Shown here: positions 16,240 to 24,979 of the stretch, piece by piece | Position numbering within the stretch: the first letter of the stretch is position 1 | How the letters are laid out: the number at the start of each line of letters is the position of its first letter | Assembly (NCBI GenBank): GCA_027485695.1 | Contig: JAIXQO010000009.1 | Span: forward strand, 1 to 64,000 | From: Pseudomonadota bacterium | GTDB taxonomy: Bacteria > Bdellovibrionota > UBA1018 | DNA length: 64,000 nucleotides | Reading direction: 5' to 3' | Translations under genes and position numbers: made by a program | Notes under the pieces: generated by a model | Told to the model about the DNA's origin: nothing | Databases searched by the model: none | The model's input: the letters and a program-made list of their open reading frames with translations, nothing else

Positions 16240-17922
16240 ACGCATTCCCGGCATCGACGATTTGTTTTGATGTGCCTTGCGCTCGTTCTTGAACTTGAGC
16301 TTCGGTTTTGGGCGGTATTTCTTGGATTTCGCCTGCTTGAACCGAATGCGGATGGGCGTTCCCATGAATCCCCATTCCTCGCGGATGGAGTTCATCAAGT
16401 GACGCTCGAGCGAGACGTCGATCTTATCGGGTTGGCTCACCAAACACTGGAAACTCGGTGGATAACGGCCCGTCTGGTGACAGAAATAGAACCTGACGTT
16501 CCAAGGGTTGTGCACTTCGGCCTTGGCGCGAACCCACTCGGTGAATTCGTGGGATTTGATCTTGAGTTGCTTCTGACTCAGGATGTCCGCGACCAGGTCG
16601 CCTAAGTGGCGAAATCCGGTGCGCTCCTTGGCGCTCAGAAAAACCACGGGCGCGTATTTCAGAAACGGCATCTTGTAGCGGATGCGTTCGACGGCGTCTT
16701 TTTGAGTGAAGTCGGCCCTGCGTTTCTGCGTGTCCCACTTGTTCATGATGAGAACCACGGAACAGCCGATTTTCTCGATCAATCCGCCGATTTTCTCGTC
16801 TTGGTCTGCGGTACCTTCGCTTGCGTCGAGCACGAAAAAAGCGAGGTCGCAGCGCTCGAGCGCCTTGCGGGTCTGAATGACGGAGAGAACCTCAACGCCT
16901 TGTTCTGTTTTGTTCTTGCGGCGAATGCCGGCCGTATCGATGAGAGTAACGGGACGACCGTCGAGGACGGCGTCGGAATCGATCGAGTCGATCGTCGTGC
17001 CTGCGATCGGGCTCACGATCATACGTTCTTGGCGAAGGAGTGCGTTGGTCAGAGTCGATTTGCCGACGTTCGGTTTTCCGACGATCGCGATACGCGGTTT
17101 GCGCTCTGCTCGCGATGGCTCCGAAGGTTCTGCTTCTGATTCTTCTTCTGCATCCTCGGATTCGTCTTCGACATCTAATTCGTCTGATTCATCGAGCTCT
17201 TCTAATTCGTCGGCTTCGGATTCGTCGAAGATTTCTTCGAGTTCATCGACGTCGATTTCTTCTTCTTCTTCTTCTTCTTCTTCTTCTTCAAAATCGCCCT
17301 CGTCGTCTTGTTCCGAATCGTCGGAGGATTCGTCGTCGATGGTTTCGACTTTTTCACTTCCGTCGGACTCCATGAAATCCGGGCGGACTTCGGTGAGCTT
17401 CTGGACGATGAGATCAGTCAGATCCTCGATCCCTACTTTGTGCTCGGCGCTGACGGGCAATACGTGGTCCGCGTATTGGTAGAGTTCGGCCAGGGTGCCT
17501 TCGTCAAACTTGCTCGTGTCGTCGACTTTGTTTGCGAGGATCGCAAGCGGGATCTTTTTCTTGAGGAGGCCTTCGTTTTTGAGTTCGCCGTAGAGCGCTT
17601 CTTCGGCGTGGGTCATGCCGATCTTAGCGTCGATCACCCAAAGAATCAGATCCGCTCCCTCGAGAGCGATCGCTGCTTGTTGTTTAATCTCTTCGCCGAA
17701 CTTTTCGCCACCGATCCCGCCGGTGTCGACGAGGGAGAAACGATAGATCTTGCGATCACGGTGCCACTCGACTGTTTCGACCAAGCGATCGCGGGTCACT
17801 CCCGGCATGTCGTGCACGAGTGCACGTCTACGCCCAAAGAGACGATTAAAGAGGCTGCTTTTGCCGACGTTGGGTCGACCGATGATGACGACCGTAGCCG
17901 GTCGAGGGCGAATGCTGGACAT
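16216..17922 (-). CDS. der: Der (EngA) ribosome-assembly GTPase with a long acidic insertion
   Basis: A double GTPase for 50S maturation, 568 residues against about 440-490 in most bacteria. GTPase 1: GRPNVGKS at 15-22, DTGG at 66-69, NKVD at 131-134. GTPase 2: GKPNVGKS at 282-289, DTAG and NKWD later, then a KH-like domain and a basic Lys/Arg tail. The excess length is mainly residues 184-269, an almost purely Asp/Glu/Ser linker including 11 consecutive Glu encoded by 11 TTC units (complement) at 17257-17289. It follows era by 6 bases as the last gene of the rrf2-to-der run. Confidence 0.95.
   Translation of the reverse strand: MSSIRPRPATVVIIGRPNVGKSSLFNRLFGRRRALVHDMPGVTRDRLVETVEWHRDRKIYRFSLVDTGGIGGEKFGEEIKQQAAIALEGADLILWVIDAKIGMTHAEEALYGELKNEGLLKKKIPLAILANKVDDTSKFDEGTLAELYQYADHVLPVSAEHKVGIEDLTDLIVQKLTEVRPDFMESDGSEKVETIDDESSDDSEQDDEGDFEEEEEEEEEEEIDVDELEEIFDESEADELEELDESDELDVEDESEDAEEESEAEPSEPSRAERKPRIAIVGKPNVGKSTLTNALLRQERMIVSPIAGTTIDSIDSDAVLDGRPVTLIDTAGIRRKNKTEQGVEVLSVIQTRKALERCDLAFFVLDASEGTADQDEKIGGLIEKIGCSVVLIMNKWDTQKRRADFTQKDAVERIRYKMPFLKYAPVVFLSAKERTGFRHLGDLVADILSQKQLKIKSHEFTEWVRAKAEVHNPWNVRFYFCHQTGRYPPSFQCLVSQPDKIDVSLERHLMNSIREEWGFMGTPIRIRFKQAKSKKYRPKPKLKFKNERKAHQNKSSMPGMRLPGKKKR
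17257..17289. repeat. Trinucleotide microsatellite (TTC) x 11 inside der
   Basis: Eleven perfect TTC units on the plus strand (GAA on the coding strand) encode eleven glutamates in the acidic linker of Der. Changes in unit number keep the frame, so the linker can change length without breaking the protein. Confidence 0.95.
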
Positions 17923-17928
17923 GAGGGA

Positions 17929-18837
17929 TCACTTCTTTTTTTGAGGGACGTTATAGCCCAGTTCGCGTAGGCGGTCGACGTTTTTGCTCCAGTCCTTGAT
18001 GACTTCGACTTGGAGTTTGAGCGCAATTGGCTGTTCCATGAATCCTTCGAGGCGTTTTCGGGCGTCGATCCCGATTTGTTTGATCTTTTTGGCTCCGGCG
18101 CCAATGACCATACCTTTTTGACTTTCGCGTTCCACGCAGATGTCGGCCCGGATGAGGATCGGCTTTTTCTTCTCGCTGAACTCGACGATCTTGACGGCGC
18201 AGGCGTAAGGGAGCTCCTGGCCGAGGTGCAAGAAGAGCTGCTCGCGGATGAATTCGGCGGCAAAAAATCGCATGGGGCGATCGGACACTTGATCCGGATC
18301 ATCGAAGAAGGGAGCGCCTTCGGGCATCTTTTCCCAGCTCGCATCGATGAGTGCTGAGAGGCCTTTTTTGGATTTGATGCTCGAGACTTCGAACTCGCCC
18401 GCGTACTCCATTTGCTTGCGCGCCCAATCCATCAGGTCGCGGTCGTTCAAAGTACGCTTTTCGTCGGCCTTGGTGAATACCAAGAAGATCGGAGCGTTCT
18501 TCAAGTTTTCCTTCAGGTATTGAAATAATCTCTCTTCGCGCTTTAAGTCCGAGTGTGGATCTAAAAGTAACCAGACCAGGTCCGGGGATTCGAGCGCCGA
18601 ACTCACGTTCGCCATCATGGCGTCATTGATTCCGCCCGGTTTGGCAAAATGAATACCGGGAGTGTCGTAGAACAGGATCTGGCCTTTTTTGTCTTCGGTG
18701 TAAACACCGAGGATTTGATCCCGGGTCGTCTGAGCCTTGGGGCTGACGATGGAGAGGTCTTGACCTAAAATAGCGTTGAGCAGGCTTGATTTGCCGGCGT
18801 TTGGGCGGCCAACCAGCGCGATGGTACCTGATTTCAT
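17929..18837 (-). CDS. era: Era GTPase, 16S rRNA/30S assembly
   Basis: 302 residues, normal for Era. G1 GRPNAGKS at 10-17, TTRD in switch I, G3 DTPGIH at 58-63, and a C-terminal KH domain with [11 protein letters not shown] at 246-256 that binds the 3' end of 16S rRNA. The G4 base-recognition motif reads TKAD (122-125) rather than NKxD. The start overlaps the rnc stop by 4 bases. The rnc-era arrangement is widely conserved, since RNase III and Era both act on rRNA maturation; der next to era strengthens the ribosome-biogenesis theme. Confidence 0.95.
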   Translation of the reverse strand: MKSGTIALVGRPNAGKSSLLNAILGQDLSIVSPKAQTTRDQILGVYTEDKKGQILFYDTPGIHFAKPGGINDAMMANVSSALESPDLVWLLLDPHSDLKREERLFQYLKENLKNAPIFLVFTKADEKRTLNDRDLMDWARKQMEYAGEFEVSSIKSKKGLSALIDASWEKMPEGAPFFDDPDQVSDRPMRFFAAEFIREQLFLHLGQELPYACAVKIVEFSEKKKPILIRADICVERESQKGMVIGAGAKKIKQIGIDARKRLEGFMEQPIALKLQVEVIKDWSKNVDRLRELGYNVPQKKK

Positions 18838-19553
18838 AAGGACAATTCAGTCTTGGGGTGTGCACGCTCCAAGGCGAAGCGCGCGGCGTTTTGTTCGGCT
18901 TCTTTTTTGGAGGAACCGCGTGCCGTGGCGAGTTTCTCGCCGTTCATGCGAACTTCGACTTCAAAGGTTTTTGCGTGATCTGGTCCATCCGCTACCACGA
19001 GGTGGTAAGTCGGCGTGACTTTGTGCTCAGCTTGGATTCGTTCTTGAAGCTGAGTTTTGTGATCGACTTGGATCATCGAATGCGTTTGATCGCGGAAAAG
19101 CGGCGCAAACAAATGACGAACAACCGGATAGACAGCGTTGAAACCACCGTCGATGTAAATCGCGGCGATGAGTGCCTCAAAGGTCGATGAAAGAATCGAA
19201 GGTTTGAGATTGCCGCCCGTTTGCATTTCGCCTTTGCCCAAGCGAACACTCTGATCCAGCGTGACCTGTTTGGCGAGCTCGGCGAGGGTTTTCTCGTTCA
19301 CGGCCGCCGCGCGGAGTTTTGAGAGCTGGCCTTCGTTGGCTTGCGGAAATGCTTCCAGGAGAATGTCCGAGATGATCCCATCCAGGATGGCATCGCCCAG
19401 GAACTCCAGACGTTCGTTGTCTCGAGTCGCGAGCGGCTTTTTTGGGAAATGTTCGTGCCCATACGACGTATGAGTGAGCGCCTGGAGGAGAATTCCACGG
19501 TCGTGGAACTCGTATCCGAGCGCTTTCTGTAGCACGGTAAGGTCTGAGTTCAT
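18834..19553 (-). CDS. rnc: Ribonuclease III
   Basis: 239 residues. The endonuclease domain has the signature [12 protein letters not shown] (46-57), with E50 and D54 equivalent to E. coli E41 and D45, and [14 protein letters not shown] (124-137) with E126 equivalent to E117. The position of E. coli D114 is Ser (S123). A double-stranded RNA-binding domain fills about 165-235 and ends with [15 protein letters not shown]. It processes rRNA precursors and structured mRNAs. The gene overlaps mtaB upstream and era downstream by 4 bases each, so all three are probably translationally coupled. Confidence 0.95.
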   Translation of the reverse strand: MNSDLTVLQKALGYEFHDRGILLQALTHTSYGHEHFPKKPLATRDNERLEFLGDAILDGIISDILLEAFPQANEGQLSKLRAAAVNEKTLAELAKQVTLDQSVRLGKGEMQTGGNLKPSILSSTFEALIAAIYIDGGFNAVYPVVRHLFAPLFRDQTHSMIQVDHKTQLQERIQAEHKVTPTYHLVVADGPDHAKTFEVEVRMNGEKLATARGSSKKEAEQNAARFALERAHPKTELSL

Positions 19554-21082
19554 GGCGAAAGGGAGGGTACCGGCTCTTGACTAGACTTGTCAACTTGCGA
19601 GAGGTCAGCCAAACGAGATTTTAATGTGACTTCCCCGATCTGGTGATCCATCTCGAGGTGCTCTGGGATCAGGTGCAAGATCCTGTTTTTATACTGATTT
19701 AATGTATCGCTGGCCGTGGGGTCATTCTCGTTCAATTGAATAGTGAAACGATAATAATTACTGGAGTAACCCGTCAGCGTCGGTTCAGAGGTCTGAGCCC
19801 CCCGAGAAAGGCCTTCTAGAAGAACGGGGACCGTTCCCTCGTTCGAGTCGAGGAACTGTTCGTAATGCCCTTTTAAACGTTCCAGGCTCAGATTTCGAAG
19901 CTCCCCTGCTCGTTCATTCCGCACGCTGCGAGGGACGCTACCTTTCATCTGAGTGGCCGGTGTACCGGTTCGCTCGCTGTAAGGGAAAACATGGAGCCTC
20001 GTCCAAGGCAGGTCCCGAAGGATTTGGAGCGACTCCTGGTAAATGGCGTCGGTTTCGCCCGGGAACCCGGTGATGACATCCATCCCCACATAAACTCCGC
20101 CTCGCGGTGCTGGGAGTTGTGCAAGCTTGGTTAAGCACTCGACGACATCTTCGCCTCGGTACTTGCGTTTCATCCCGCGCAGAACCGCGGAGTGCGGACT
20201 CTGGAGCGAGACGTGAAAATGGGCCATGAGACGTGAATCCTCTCCTACGAGGGCTTGAATTCGAGGAGTGATTTCACGAGGGTTTAACGAACTTAATCGG
20301 AGTCTGGGGAGCTGAGTGCGTGCGAGAATCGTTTCCACGAGTTCGTCTAGGATCGGCTCACCGTCCGTACTCAAATCGACACCGTATTCGCCGATATTCG
20401 TTCCGGTGAGCACCACTTCTTGGTAGCCGTCGGAAACCAGGTGATTTACCTGCTCGATTAGGTTCTCGATGGGTAGAGACCTACTCGGTCCGCGCCCATA
20501 AGGGATGATGCAATAGGTGCAGAACGAGTTGCAGCCTTCTTGGACTTTTAGAAATGCGCGCGTTCTCAGTAAACTCGAGAGTCGATCTTTTTCGGGCAAC
20601 GCAAAAGAGTTCGCCGGCAGCGGCCAATCACGGTCCATCGGATGGCGGCTCAAGAACTCCGAATAGTTTTGAACGGAGCCCAATACGGGAGACTGGGACG
20701 ACCCCTGTAGTGCATTTTGGATCAAGGTTCCGACTCGATGTTTGTCTTGGTTTCCCACGACGAAATCACCGCCGGAGCCCTTGAGAAGTCCTTCGGGATC
20801 GACTTCAGCGCCGCATCCTGTGAGCACCACGCGAACATTCGGGTTTTTCTTTTTTGCTTGTCTCACCAGCCGGCGACCTTGGCGGTCGGCTTCGTCGGTG
20901 ACGCTGCAGGTATTGATGACCAACACATCTTCGGCATCGCCCGAGCGTGCGGCCTCGAACCCAGCGGTGCCGAGCTGAGACTCTATGAGCTGGCTGTCGA
21001 GAAAGTTGGCTTTGCAGCCGAGAGTTTGAATCCGGTACTTCACGATAGATCGGGTGTAGCGCGGATGACGCCTGGCGGACAA
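19550..21082 (-). CDS. mtaB: tRNA (t6A37) methylthiotransferase MtaB
   Basis: A radical-SAM methylthiotransferase that turns t6A37 into ms2t6A37 in tRNAs decoding ANN codons. The N-terminal UPF0004 domain carries TLGCKAN, NTCSVTDEA and TGCGAE, giving three cysteines for the auxiliary [4Fe-4S] cluster; the radical-SAM motif is GCNSFCTYCIIPYGRGPSRS; a TRAM-like domain closes the protein. The open frame begins with TTG at 21082, preceded by GGAAAG; GTG at 21043 gives VKYRIQTLGCK, closer to family N-termini, so the start is uncertain. It sits among tRNA sulfur-modification genes, a sensible sulfur-supply neighbourhood. Confidence 0.9.
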   Translation of the reverse strand: MSARRHPRYTRSIVKYRIQTLGCKANFLDSQLIESQLGTAGFEAARSGDAEDVLVINTCSVTDEADRQGRRLVRQAKKKNPNVRVVLTGCGAEVDPEGLLKGSGGDFVVGNQDKHRVGTLIQNALQGSSQSPVLGSVQNYSEFLSRHPMDRDWPLPANSFALPEKDRLSSLLRTRAFLKVQEGCNSFCTYCIIPYGRGPSRSLPIENLIEQVNHLVSDGYQEVVLTGTNIGEYGVDLSTDGEPILDELVETILARTQLPRLRLSSLNPREITPRIQALVGEDSRLMAHFHVSLQSPHSAVLRGMKRKYRGEDVVECLTKLAQLPAPRGGVYVGMDVITGFPGETDAIYQESLQILRDLPWTRLHVFPYSERTGTPATQMKGSVPRSVRNERAGELRNLSLERLKGHYEQFLDSNEGTVPVLLEGLSRGAQTSEPTLTGYSSNYYRFTIQLNENDPTASDTLNQYKNRILHLIPEHLEMDHQIGEVTLKSRLADLSQVDKSSQEPVPSLSP

Positions 21083-21160
21083 GTGCTTTCCAGGTGTTAC
21101 GGGCGGGCGCCCCGGTCCTCAGCTGGGACAAGAAGGCTATTGAGACCGATCGGGAGCGTT

Positions 21161-22276
21161 TTAAGTTACCATGGTGCCGCCGATTTGTCCGGCCACGACG
21201 ACTCGAGCGGAGCCAACGAGCGCTTCGCCTTGATAAAAAATAAACGACTCGCCGGGAGAAACGGCACGAAGGGGTTGATCCGTTTGAACCTGGATCCAGT
21301 CGCGCATGTAATGAAAAACCGTCCCCGTGATCCGCGCAACGTGATTCGCGTCGGTCAGCCGACGGACCTCGATCTTGGTGTTTTCGAACGCACCGATCGG
21401 AATCAACCAATGCGCACGGTTCAGTGCGAATAAGTTCCTCGATAACGCATCGGCCGTATCGACGATCCAGAGGCGTTTATCGATATCCGGTTCGGCAGCG
21501 AATTTGTCGGTGTAACCGGAGAGCGGTTCTCCAATGTAATGCGAGAAAATACCAGGATGTTCGGCCACAATGGGGTCCTGCCGTGCCTTGAAACTGCCAC
21601 TTTTGAAAAGATCCTTGGGTATAATGCTGGGAATGACCTCACCTTTCCAAAATTCCGGCGGCAAACATTCGTGGCTCGAATGGCGTCCTGGGCTTGCGAT
21701 CGTATTCGGGAGTTTCAATTCTCGAACGATTTTTTCGACCATCGACGAGGGAATCTCTCCCATCGGCAAAACCAACCGAGCCAGGACATCGAGCGGAACG
21801 CGGGCGAAATAAGCTGATTGATCGAGTTCCGTTTCAAATGAACGCATCACCTGTGTGGAGTGTGCGATCTGGTCCTGTACGACGCGAAGCTTGTGTCCGG
21901 TCGCTAGATTCGTGGCGCCCGTTTTTTTGCGATACGTTTCAAGTCCATCGAGGAGGAATGCCTGATGGTAATTGAGGCAAATTTCATCATGCCGACCGAC
22001 TAATCGTTGATGGAGCAAAGGCTCGACGACCAGTTCCGCATAGGCGTCGGTGCGGTCTTCGATTTTGAGGTTGATGCCGAGTTTCTGTCCGAGTTTTTCG
22101 ATCTCTGCGAGGGGTCTTGCCAGCATGCAGCTGCAGATCGGAGCTCTGACTTTGGGGTCGACATGAAAATGTACGCACCGAACATCGTAGTCTTGGCTGT
22201 TCAGGAGGGAGGCCGCGACGATGCTGTTCGCGCCGCCGCTGAACCCGAGAATGATCCGTTTTTTTTCTTTCGCCAC
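21161..22276 (-). CDS. MnmA-like tRNA 2-thiouridylase, divergent
   Basis: A 371-residue PP-loop protein resembling MnmA, which thiolates U34 in tRNA-Lys, Glu and Gln using sulfur from a cysteine desulfurase. Matches: PP-loop SGGANS (13-18; the family has SGGVDS), first catalytic Cys C100 (EICLNYH), ATGHKLRVVQDQ, DQSAYFARVP, and second catalytic Cys C204 (SSHECLPPEF). The Asp-to-Asn change in the PP-loop and the altered sequence around both cysteines mark a divergent subgroup; it could be the only MnmA or act on another substrate. It lies 3 bases after the cysteine desulfurase gene. Confidence 0.75.
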   Translation of the reverse strand: MAKEKKRIILGFSGGANSIVAASLLNSQDYDVRCVHFHVDPKVRAPICSCMLARPLAEIEKLGQKLGINLKIEDRTDAYAELVVEPLLHQRLVGRHDEICLNYHQAFLLDGLETYRKKTGATNLATGHKLRVVQDQIAHSTQVMRSFETELDQSAYFARVPLDVLARLVLPMGEIPSSMVEKIVRELKLPNTIASPGRHSSHECLPPEFWKGEVIPSIIPKDLFKSGSFKARQDPIVAEHPGIFSHYIGEPLSGYTDKFAAEPDIDKRLWIVDTADALSRNLFALNRAHWLIPIGAFENTKIEVRRLTDANHVARITGTVFHYMRDWIQVQTDQPLRAVSPGESFIFYQGEALVGSARVVVAGQIGGTMVT

Positions 22277-22279
22277 CCT

Positions 22280-23377
22280 TTAAGGGTCCAGGAGTTTGCC
22301 TAAGGTTTCAACCAGAAGTTCAAGATCCCGCGCCTGGTTTGCGGAACTCAGCGAGACCCGAATCGCATTGAGTGCATCCGTTCGACTCCATCCGGCCTCC
22401 AAGAGGGCCTGGCTCGGTTCCGGACTGCCGCTGCTACAAGCCGACCCGGCGCTCACGCTGAACCCGCGCAGATCGAGTTTCGCAACCAGTTCGAGCGGTT
22501 TAGAAGCCGGAACGCAAAAATGTGAAACGTGCGGGAGTCGCGAATGATGAGGCATCTGGTCGTGCGTGAAGCGAAGGTTCGGCAAACGCTGGCGAAGTTG
22601 TGCCTCGAAGTGATCTCGCAAGGCGCGAACTCGCGTTTGATAATCATGAATGATGTTTTCGAGATTTTCAGCCAACCAAACAAAACTCGCTACGGCGAGC
22701 TGATTCTCCCCACCTGGCCGATGCGTATTTCGTGAGGCGTCTCCAGTGAGCGGACTCCAGAGCGGCGCAAAAGCCAATGGATAAACAAGTGCCGCCGCCC
22801 CCGGAAGGCCGCCAATCTTATTGCTTTGGATCGGGATGAAGAGTGGGATTTTAGTTTCGTTTCCGAGGTTCGAAAGATCAGCCTTCCCCCAACTAGCGAT
22901 GCAATCGATGAGGAGCGCAGATCGTTCGTTATGGGAGCTAAAAATGGCGCTTAGGGTATGCGAAGTTAAGCCAGTCTCGTTTTGTCCGTAGATGAGTGAG
23001 CCCCAAGAAGTCTGGCTCGTTTCGCTGGTACTGACTAGGCTGGCTTGAAGGCCCCGAACAAACGGATGCTCCATGGCCCCTTTTGCCCACTCGCCTGGGA
23101 ACCGGCGGTTGAGAGTGCGTGCGCCTACTTCGAGCGCCTCGGAGCCAGAGCTATAGAACGCTACTCCGTAGTCGCGAGAAGGGAGCCCCAACGTACGCAA
23201 GATCGCATCGCTCGCCCGGGCCTTAAAGTCGCGTGAGCGCGCTCCGACCTCGTGTTGAGATAAGGGATAACCCCAAAGCTCCCCTGCCCCTTGATCGGAG
23301 GAAGTCGCTAATTTTTGGATGAAGTCGAGTAACTCGGATCGAATGGGCGCGCTGGACGCCGCATCAAGATAAATCAC
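22280..23377 (-). CDS. Cysteine desulfurase (NifS/IscS family)
   Basis: A 365-residue PLP enzyme. YLDAASSAPI starts the fold; H104 (MEHPFV) stacks on the cofactor; K187 (IQSNKIGG) is the Schiff-base lysine; C314 in SAGSACSSGSPEPS is the persulfide cysteine on its loop. It takes sulfur from L-cysteine for Fe-S clusters or tRNA thiolation. It starts inside the rrf2 gene (14-base overlap) and is followed by the MnmA-like gene, so tRNA thiolation is the likely main outlet; no iscU or iscA scaffold is present here. It is shorter than E. coli IscS (404 residues). Confidence 0.88.
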   Translation of the reverse strand: MIYLDAASSAPIRSELLDFIQKLATSSDQGAGELWGYPLSQHEVGARSRDFKARASDAILRTLGLPSRDYGVAFYSSGSEALEVGARTLNRRFPGEWAKGAMEHPFVRGLQASLVSTSETSQTSWGSLIYGQNETGLTSHTLSAIFSSHNERSALLIDCIASWGKADLSNLGNETKIPLFIPIQSNKIGGLPGAAALVYPLAFAPLWSPLTGDASRNTHRPGGENQLAVASFVWLAENLENIIHDYQTRVRALRDHFEAQLRQRLPNLRFTHDQMPHHSRLPHVSHFCVPASKPLELVAKLDLRGFSVSAGSACSSGSPEPSQALLEAGWSRTDALNAIRVSLSSANQARDLELLVETLGKLLDP

Positions 23378-23876
23378 GAGGTTTGAATGCCGTACCAGAA
23401 ACCGCAGCTGACGGCTGAGCCGTCGTCTGAGTTACTTGTGGGCGCGGAGCCTCGCTCGAGGCGCCGCGAGCCTTACGGATCAAATCGCCTACGGACGTCG
23501 TCGTCAGGTAGTCCTGCATGAGCACGCCGAGGTTTTCGAAGTAGGTCTTCGTCAAGATGAACTCAACCGTATCGCTCTTGATATCGTTCGAGCCGATCAG
23601 ATCTTTGGCTGGGTTGATGTTTTCACCCACACTCGTCAACACGTCCTTGACGGTGATCTCGTCCATTGAACGAGAAAGCACATAACCTCCACCTGGTCCG
23701 CGAACACTTTTTACGACGGAACCTTTACGGAGGCGGCGGAAAAGCTGCTCGAGATAGTGAAGGGAAATTTTTTGGCGCTCAGAGATTTCCTGCAAGCGCA
23801 CAGGGCGGCCATTGGAATTGAAAGTCAAATCCAAGATAGCGCGCACTGCATAACGACCTTTTGATGTGAGACGCAT
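23364..23876 (-). CDS. Rrf2-family transcriptional regulator, cysteine-free
   Basis: 170 residues. MRLTSKGRYAVRAIL and the winged helix through GPGGGYVLSRS (about 1-70) are textbook Rrf2/IscR. IscR senses its cluster through three cysteines near 92-104, but this protein has no cysteine at all, so it cannot hold a [2Fe-2S] cluster the IscR way. The C-terminal 35 residues are a Pro/Thr/Ala-rich tail. It heads the run leading to the desulfurase, MnmA-like, mtaB, rnc, era and der genes and may control it. GGGAG stands about 10 bases before the ATG. Confidence 0.9.
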   Translation of the reverse strand: MRLTSKGRYAVRAILDLTFNSNGRPVRLQEISERQKISLHYLEQLFRRLRKGSVVKSVRGPGGGYVLSRSMDEITVKDVLTSVGENINPAKDLIGSNDIKSDTVEFILTKTYFENLGVLMQDYLTTTSVGDLIRKARGASSEAPRPQVTQTTAQPSAAVSGTAFKPRDLS

Positions 23877-24034
23877 AACGTCAATACTCCCTAGATTCCT
23901 CTCACAAACCCAGGCTAAGAATTAGCATGGTGGATATAGTGCGTCAACTACTAAGGTCGTTTTTTTTGTATAGTTTTCAAGGATTTGTGCCGATGAGTCT
24001 TTGACGAGGACCCCATTCGTCCGAGGAGGCTGAT

Positions 24035-24979
24035 ATGAGTTCTAACTCATCAAAAAGATTTACCTTTGACCCAGAGCGTGACGGCACAGAAATGCCTACA
24101 CTGACCTCATTGATCTATGGGAAGAAGGAACATGGCGCCCCTCCCCCCCCTCCCGGCGGAAAAAAAGATAACGACGACGATGCGTTTTCTCTCGACCCCA
24201 CGAAGGCCCTCGATCGTAACGAACTCTTAAGAGAACTCGGTCTGCCGACGCCTCCCGCGAGTGGCTCGGAGTCAGGAGGAATCGCGTCTGCGCTTCCTCC
24301 CGCACCACCTCCCGGTGGCGAGGGCATCTCACTTCTCGATTCCACCCAAAGCACAGCCGGCATCCAAAGCGAAGTCGTGCTCAGTCATTTCATGCAAGAG
24401 CGCAAAGAAGTCCCACAAGCGCACGTGCCTGACGGCCGCACCTCCATGGGAGCGCGTCGCTATTTGAAATCCAGTTGGGCGGCTGAATATCCCGATCTCA
24501 TCGATTTCTTCGAAGCCGCAAAAATTTCGAGCTATCCGGCCGCGTTCCGTCCGGTGCTCCAGTTTCTGTATCAGCAGAAAAAAATTATGTCCGCGCTAGT
24601 CATGGAAACGACCGCGACTTCCGGCAGTGATCTCGTCGCGAAACACGCGCTTTTTGATAAGTCCAAACTCGGAGCCTGGCTCGGGGTCCGAATCCATCCT
24701 CAGACGTTCAGCGATCTTTGGGGACGGCTTCAGAAATTCAGCTATACGGAGTTCTCTCCCGTTGGACTCGCTTCGCAGTCGAACACGATCGAGCGCAAAG
24801 CGTTTCGAGCCGCGTTTGGTGTGGAAAAAGGCGAATGGTTGACCTTGATTCACCATCCAAAAATTTCCAAAACCCAACTCGTCGCCGTCATCAGCGCGCA
24901 ATCGATTTCCGCATCGCTCCCAGCCGCATTTGATCAGGCCAAAGGCAAAGCTGCCGAGCCTCATCTGCGAGTTGCTTAG
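24035..24979 (+). CDS. Hypothetical cytoplasmic protein with disordered Pro/Gly/Asp N-terminus
   Basis: A 314-residue protein with a strong GAGGAG ribosome binding site. Residues 1-115 are low-complexity (PPPPPGG, an Asp run, PPAPPPGG) and look disordered; residues about 135-310 form an ordered alpha/beta domain, with helix-strand patterns around YLKSSWAAEYPDLIDFF and LAWLGV-type strands. There is no signal peptide, cysteine motif or nucleotide-binding loop. It is transcribed divergently from rrf2 and convergently with 24976, overlapping that stop by 4 bases. I recognise no family. Confidence 0.55.
   Translation: MSSNSSKRFTFDPERDGTEMPTLTSLIYGKKEHGAPPPPPGGKKDNDDDAFSLDPTKALDRNELLRELGLPTPPASGSESGGIASALPPAPPPGGEGISLLDSTQSTAGIQSEVVLSHFMQERKEVPQAHVPDGRTSMGARRYLKSSWAAEYPDLIDFFEAAKISSYPAAFRPVLQFLYQQKKIMSALVMETTATSGSDLVAKHALFDKSKLGAWLGVRIHPQTFSDLWGRLQKFSYTEFSPVGLASQSNTIERKAFRAAFGVEKGEWLTLIHHPKISKTQLVAVISAQSISASLPAAFDQAKGKAAEPHLRVA

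Noticed and set aside
16606..17482. Plus-strand frames of 177 and 201 codons, one with a long serine run
   Set aside because: The serine run is the complement of the acidic, microsatellite-bearing linker of der; the frames are shadows.
23282..23289. CCCTGCCC, the complement of the KOPS-type GGGNAGGG, pointing toward the dif-like site
   Set aside because: About eight chance hits to this motif are expected in a window this size, so a single one is no evidence of FtsK polarity.
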